Below are positions 61,313-64,000 of a stretch of DNA of 64,000 bases, one piece after another. The stretch's first letter is position 1. The number at the start of each line of letters is the position of its first letter. A program made the translations under genes and the position numbers. Below the pieces are notes generated by a model. The model saw only the letters and a list, made by a program, of their open reading frames with translations, searched no databases and was not told where the DNA came from. Source of the DNA: Candidatus Heimdallarchaeota archaeon (lineage in GTDB: Archaea; Asgardarchaeota; Heimdallarchaeia; JABLTI01); assembly GCA_018238155.1 (NCBI GenBank), contig JABCTZ010000007.1:1-64000 (forward strand), given 5' to 3'.

Positions 61313-62263
61313 CTATGGATCAGCTACTTCCATAATTGTTTGTATTTCTGTTGAAGTAGTCTCTGAGGAAATAAATGAATATTTCTGAGGTTTTGTCTTC
61401 TTTTTATCTATGGATTTTACAATCCAAGCTTTTCCTCTTATAGCTTTCTTTAACCAATCTGGAAGAATCCAACCAAGATAAGCAAGAACTACTATAACAA
61501 TATTACATAGAATTCTAATCAAGTTCATGCCAACAACGAGAACACCATTACTTGTTATTACTTCTTGTGTAAATGTAACCGTTACTGCTCGTTCAAGTAG
61601 GATAAAAATGACTGCAACCAAAATAAGAGTGACTCCAGTTCTTGCCACTTTCTCCTTTAAATTTTTGCGAATAATTATTAACCTGTAAAAAACTCTTGCA
61701 AAGATGAACAAAATAATTGGAATGAAAAATAGTGCTGTAACCACATTGGGTATAAACTGATATGTATTAGTTCCTGAATAAATAACATATTGAATCATTC
61801 CATCTTGATTGAGTCCCCATCCTTGGGATCCATCGGCAATGAATTCACTTACTAATTCTGAAAACATTAATCCTGCTAAAATTCCCAAAAGTAGTGTCAA
61901 TAATATTGATATTGATGATTTTACGATATCATTATCTCGCAATATGTGACGGTTTGCAAAGAAATAGAAGAAAATGAAGCTAGTAAGATTTAGTGCAATA
62001 GAACCTATCTGGAAAAACCCATGAACTAGAACCGAATTATTTCCAAATATCATAGATGCATTTATCCAAGAACCCGCATTGGTCAATATATTTGCAAGAA
62101 TAAACATTCCAAAAAATAATAGTAATAGACCTGTTCCAACAGTTCTTTTTTTGATATAGTTTCTAATAAGAACACCAAAAAAGACGATGAAAAAAGTAGT
62201 TGCAAGAACACCTGAAATTAAGTAAAACCAGCCTGCATTTGTTAAACCTTCAAAAGCAACCAT
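61313..62263 (-). CDS. Seven-helix membrane protein, last gene of the Arf-like GTPase operon
   Basis: 316 residues from ATG 62263; GGAGG 7-11 nt upstream lies inside the end of the GTPase gene, and one base separates the two. Seven hydrophobic helices are seen at about 10-33, 44-66, 78-106, 116-140, 168-204, 212-236 and 248-272. A cytosolic tail of about 45 residues follows, with a Lys-rich start and a Ser/Thr cluster (SFISSETTSTEI). This outer-N, inner-C, seven-helix plan with a Ser/Thr tail is receptor-like, but no family motif such as a retinal Lys is evident. Coupling to the small GTPase encoded before it is suggested by operon structure only. Confidence 0.6.
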   Translation of the reverse strand: MVAFEGLTNAGWFYLISGVLATTFFIVFFGVLIRNYIKKRTVGTGLLLLFFGMFILANILTNAGSWINASMIFGNNSVLVHGFFQIGSIALNLTSFIFFYFFANRHILRDNDIVKSSISILLTLLLGILAGLMFSELVSEFIADGSQGWGLNQDGMIQYVIYSGTNTYQFIPNVVTALFFIPIILFIFARVFYRLIIIRKNLKEKVARTGVTLILVAVIFILLERAVTVTFTQEVITSNGVLVVGMNLIRILCNIVIVVLAYLGWILPDWLKKAIRGKAWIVKSIDKKKTKPQKYSFISSETTSTEIQTIMEVADP

Positions 62264-62264
62264 A

Positions 62265-62801
62265 TTATCGTTCCTCCATTTTATCTCTAAACCAACTGAA
62301 CGACTCGATAATTCCATCTCCAGTTTTAGCAGATGTTTCAAAGACCGCCCATTCAATTTCATGTTCTGTTTCCATTAAACCAAAATTCTTTACCAACTCA
62401 ACTTGACTAATTCGATCTGGTAAATCTTTTTTGTTTAACAAAAGTAGAACAGGGATTTTTCCACCAATTTGTTTATCTAAAATGTTATAAAAAATAGCTT
62501 TTGTTTCATCAAAACGTAAATGGTCAATGCTATCAATAACATAAATCAGAGCATCTGTTTTCTCATTTATTTCTTGCCATATTGGGCGAAAATCCTCTTG
62601 TCCCCCCATATCGAAGATATTTATTTGAAGCCGAGGGAAATTAATGACTTCTCGATTGACCCCCATCGTTGGTGTTGTTTCCTTGAATTCTCCATGAACC
62701 AAGTAATTTATTATTGCCGTTTTCCCAGCTTTGTCAAGACCACAGATGGTAACTGTCACAGGTTTAGTTTTTTTTCTAAATAAATTAAGTAAAAAAGACA
62801 T
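62265..62801 (-). CDS. Arf/Arl-like small GTPase
   Basis: 178 residues with all G motifs: G1 GLDKAGKT (about 21-28), G2 Thr in TTPTMGVN, G3 DMGGQ (the Arf/Arl WDxGGQ pattern, here with Met), G4 NKKD and G5 SAKTG. The N-terminal MSFLLNLFRKK can form the amphipathic membrane-binding helix of Arf proteins, but there is no Gly2 for myristoylation. The gene lies 16 bp after the possible longin-like gene and one base before the seven-helix protein gene; GAGGTAAG precedes its ATG. Small GTPases of this type are abundant in Asgard archaea. Exact targets are unknown. Confidence 0.93.
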   Translation of the reverse strand: MSFLLNLFRKKTKPVTVTICGLDKAGKTAIINYLVHGEFKETTPTMGVNREVINFPRLQINIFDMGGQEDFRPIWQEINEKTDALIYVIDSIDHLRFDETKAIFYNILDKQIGGKIPVLLLLNKKDLPDRISQVELVKNFGLMETEHEIEWAVFETSAKTGDGIIESFSWFRDKMEER

Positions 62802-62817
62802 TTAACTTACCTCAGCT

Positions 62818-63318
62818 TTATTTCCAGAGATCGTTTTGCATAGACTCAGTAAATGCTTGACCAGGATCCTTTTCATCTTTTGCTTCGCTTGTGAAATCAA
62901 AATCCAATGTTACTATTGAGCTAATTTTTATTTTGACCTTTTTTTTACTTAACCCTTCATATAAATGTGGCAATATTTTTGTTATCATTTCAATATTGTC
63001 AATTTGATTCTTTTTTAACTCAGTAATTGTAAATAAGAAAAATTTTCGGATGTCTTCTCGTTTGTAATCTGGTCCATCAAATATTGCTATTAGGGAAGCA
63101 ATATTTCTTCTATCTGTTCCTGGCAAACTAAATATATAGCTTTCAAAAATACATCTGTCTGCTGTACTTGATGAAAAATCTCCTTCTTTTGAGCTCATAG
63201 GCATACTTTTCAATACTATTTGATTTAAAGTGCTTTCTGGAACACCTTTTGGGTGAACCTTAACTAATTCCAAGCCATTTTTTCCCATTTGTACTAAACA
63301 CAAACTAATTGGTTTCAT
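62818..63318 (-). CDS. Possible longin-like partner of the Arf-like GTPase
   Basis: 166 residues. The first ~100 alternate strands and helices in a way seen in longin/MON1-like domains: a first strand SLCLVQMGKNGLELVKVHP, then a long helix around KREDIRKFFLFTITELKKN. The C-terminal part is a helix-rich linker ending in a charged tail. There is no catalytic motif. It is the first gene of a three-gene operon with an Arf-like GTPase and a seven-helix protein. Longin-type domains often bind such GTPases, so it may be a regulator or scaffold. The fold call is a guess from pattern; I do not firmly recognise the family. Confidence 0.5.
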   Translation of the reverse strand: MKPISLCLVQMGKNGLELVKVHPKGVPESTLNQIVLKSMPMSSKEGDFSSSTADRCIFESYIFSLPGTDRRNIASLIAIFDGPDYKREDIRKFFLFTITELKKNQIDNIEMITKILPHLYEGLSKKKVKIKISSIVTLDFDFTSEAKDEKDPGQAFTESMQNDLWK

Positions 63319-63762
63319 TCGTTTTTCCTCGAGAATTCATAGGTGCATAATAGAATGTTTTTGTCGCTAAAAACAATCACTTCATTTATGTTTTTCTCAT
63401 ATATATACATAGCAGTTTCTGCAAAATTTTATCTTCACTGTATTTAATTAAAAGCATTCATTTTTATGTCGAAAAAGAACAATATTGGCTAAATAACAAT
63501 TCAATTTATTGTTGGAACGAAACACAGATTAATTATTTTTCTAAGAAACAGTATTCAAAGTCTTTCGTTATTTTTCAGTGAAATGTAAATAAAGTCCGAT
63601 AACCTTCATTTGAAAGATAGCTAACAGCTAGTTTTTTTATGTAATCTCTCTGAGAGAAGATATTTTTTTAAATGGCTTCATTAGGATTCATTAACATAAC
63701 AATAGTCAAAAATAAGAATATAACAATCAAAAGAAAGAATTATAAAGGAAAACTTTCAGAAA
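63319..63762 (+). other. Upstream region between the Arf operon and the rpl37e leader
   Basis: Divergent promoter region, AT-rich. A short frame from ATG 63672 (45 codons, to TGA 63807-63809) runs into the rpl37e leader and resembles, at its end, the frame found upstream of the abce1 leader. I see no tRNA, repeat or longer gene. Confidence 0.4.
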
Positions 63763-63928
63763 CGGCAATAGGTAAAGAAGCAATCTTTATAGATACTAAA
63801 GATGCCTGAGAGGCATTCATCTCTGACCGTGAGCAACGCTAACTCTGAGAGGGCTTCCACCTCGAAGAAGAGACGGCTTAGAACATAGGCAGAGAATATC
63901 AAATAAAAAAAACGAAGGTTACTAAATC
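63763..63928 (+). promoter_or_regulatory. Conserved 5' leader of rpl37e (copy B)
   Basis: This leader aligns with the abce1 leader (46928-47098, minus strand). A hairpin ATGCC/GGCAT with loop TGAGA (63802-63816) is one base pair longer than in copy A: an inserted C on one side is matched by a T-to-G change on the other. CTCT/AGAG can form a second stem. A conserved short frame ends at TAG 63886-63888, and GAAGGTTACTA (63914-63924) stands just before the ATG in both. Confidence 0.7.
63802..63888 (+). CDS. Possible leader peptide (uORF) of rpl37e
   Basis: A 28-residue basic peptide starting MPERHSSLTV and ending SKKRRLRT, 40 nt before the rpl37e start. A shorter version can start at GTG 63829, aligned with ATG 47036 of the abce1 leader. 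The sequence matches the abce1 leader peptide at 19 of 24 positions. Whether it is translated is unknown; no clear ribosome binding site is present. Confidence 0.35.
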   Translation: MPERHSSLTVSNANSERASTSKKRRLRT

Positions 63929-64000
63929 ATGACTAAAGGCACTCCCAGTAAAGGAAAAGCAAACCGCACTCCAACTCACATGCGCTGTAGACGCTGTGGC
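63929..64000 (+). CDS. rpl37e: Ribosomal protein L37e (partial, cut by the window edge)
   Basis: The first 24 codons, MTKGTPSKGKANR, then THMRCRRCG, match the start of archaeal/eukaryotic L37e, a zinc-binding protein of the large subunit. CRRC is the first half of its zinc site. The usual length is about 60 residues, so most of the gene lies beyond the right edge. It is preceded by the leader shared with abce1. In many archaea this gene follows lsm directly. Confidence 0.95.
   Translation, partial: MTKGTPSKGKANRTPTHMRCRRCG

Noticed and set aside
62818..63318. Roadblock/LC7 domain in the first gene of the Arf operon
   Set aside because: The helix and strand order and the length suggest longin-like rather than Roadblock, and neither is strong enough to state as fact.

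Overview
The window is archaeal. It encodes the translation-recycling ATPase ABCE1, a KH-domain CPSF-type ribonuclease (aCPSF1/FttA), an LSm protein, an MCT-1-like PUA protein, ribosomal protein L37e (cut by the right edge), CDC48, RadB, and the tetrahydromethanopterin enzymes Ftr and Mch. An Arf-like small GTPase next to a possible longin-type protein and a seven-helix membrane protein, together with a bacterial-type PlsY, points to the Asgard (Promethearchaeota) group, perhaps Heimdallarchaeia. That placement is inference from gene content. The DNA is AT-rich throughout, and many genes use TTG or GTG starts behind GGAGG-like ribosome binding sites.

Layout. 1-8.6 kb: small accessory genes (condensation-domain acyltransferase, metallo-beta-lactamase hydrolase, cupin, regulators, zinc-ribbon proteins, membrane proteins). 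8.6-26.75 kb: an accretion region that starts at an intron-containing tRNA-Pro gene. It is punctuated by five further copies or degraded copies of the tRNA 3' end; one is 31/32 identical. It carries a secreted caspase-like peptidase, an FtsX permease with a fused tandem ATPase, a subtilase with thrombospondin-type-3 repeats, an LVIVD beta-propeller protein, a heterodimeric ABC exporter and several pseudogenes. 26.75-31.4 kb: an FtsX/ATPase transporter with a divergent TetR regulator, inside a segmental duplication that left one intact and one truncated trmO. 31.5-36.3 kb: membrane proteins, a methyltransferase and an HD protein. 36.4-40.2 kb: hsp20, cdc48 and a Phr-like regulator, with a palindromic operator in front of hsp20. 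40.2-45 kb: PlsY, a DUF4234-like protein, Ftr, Mch and UDP-GlcNAc 2-epimerase. 45-47.4 kb: abce1 and its leader. 47.5-51.2 kb: a secreted metzincin-like protease and a coiled-coil protein. 51.2-57.5 kb: RadB, NadE and the histidine-degradation genes hutU, hutI and ftcD. 57.9-64 kb: RNA/translation genes and the Arf/7TM operon.

The most unusual signal is a 5' leader of about 130-170 nt shared by abce1 (46.93-47.10 kb, minus strand) and rpl37e (63.76-63.93 kb, plus strand). It carries a compensated hairpin change and a conserved short basic open frame ending about 40-50 nt before each main start codon. It looks like a common cis-regulator of translation genes that I do not recognise. Second in interest are the tRNA-Pro island and the hsp20-cdc48-phr heat-shock locus.
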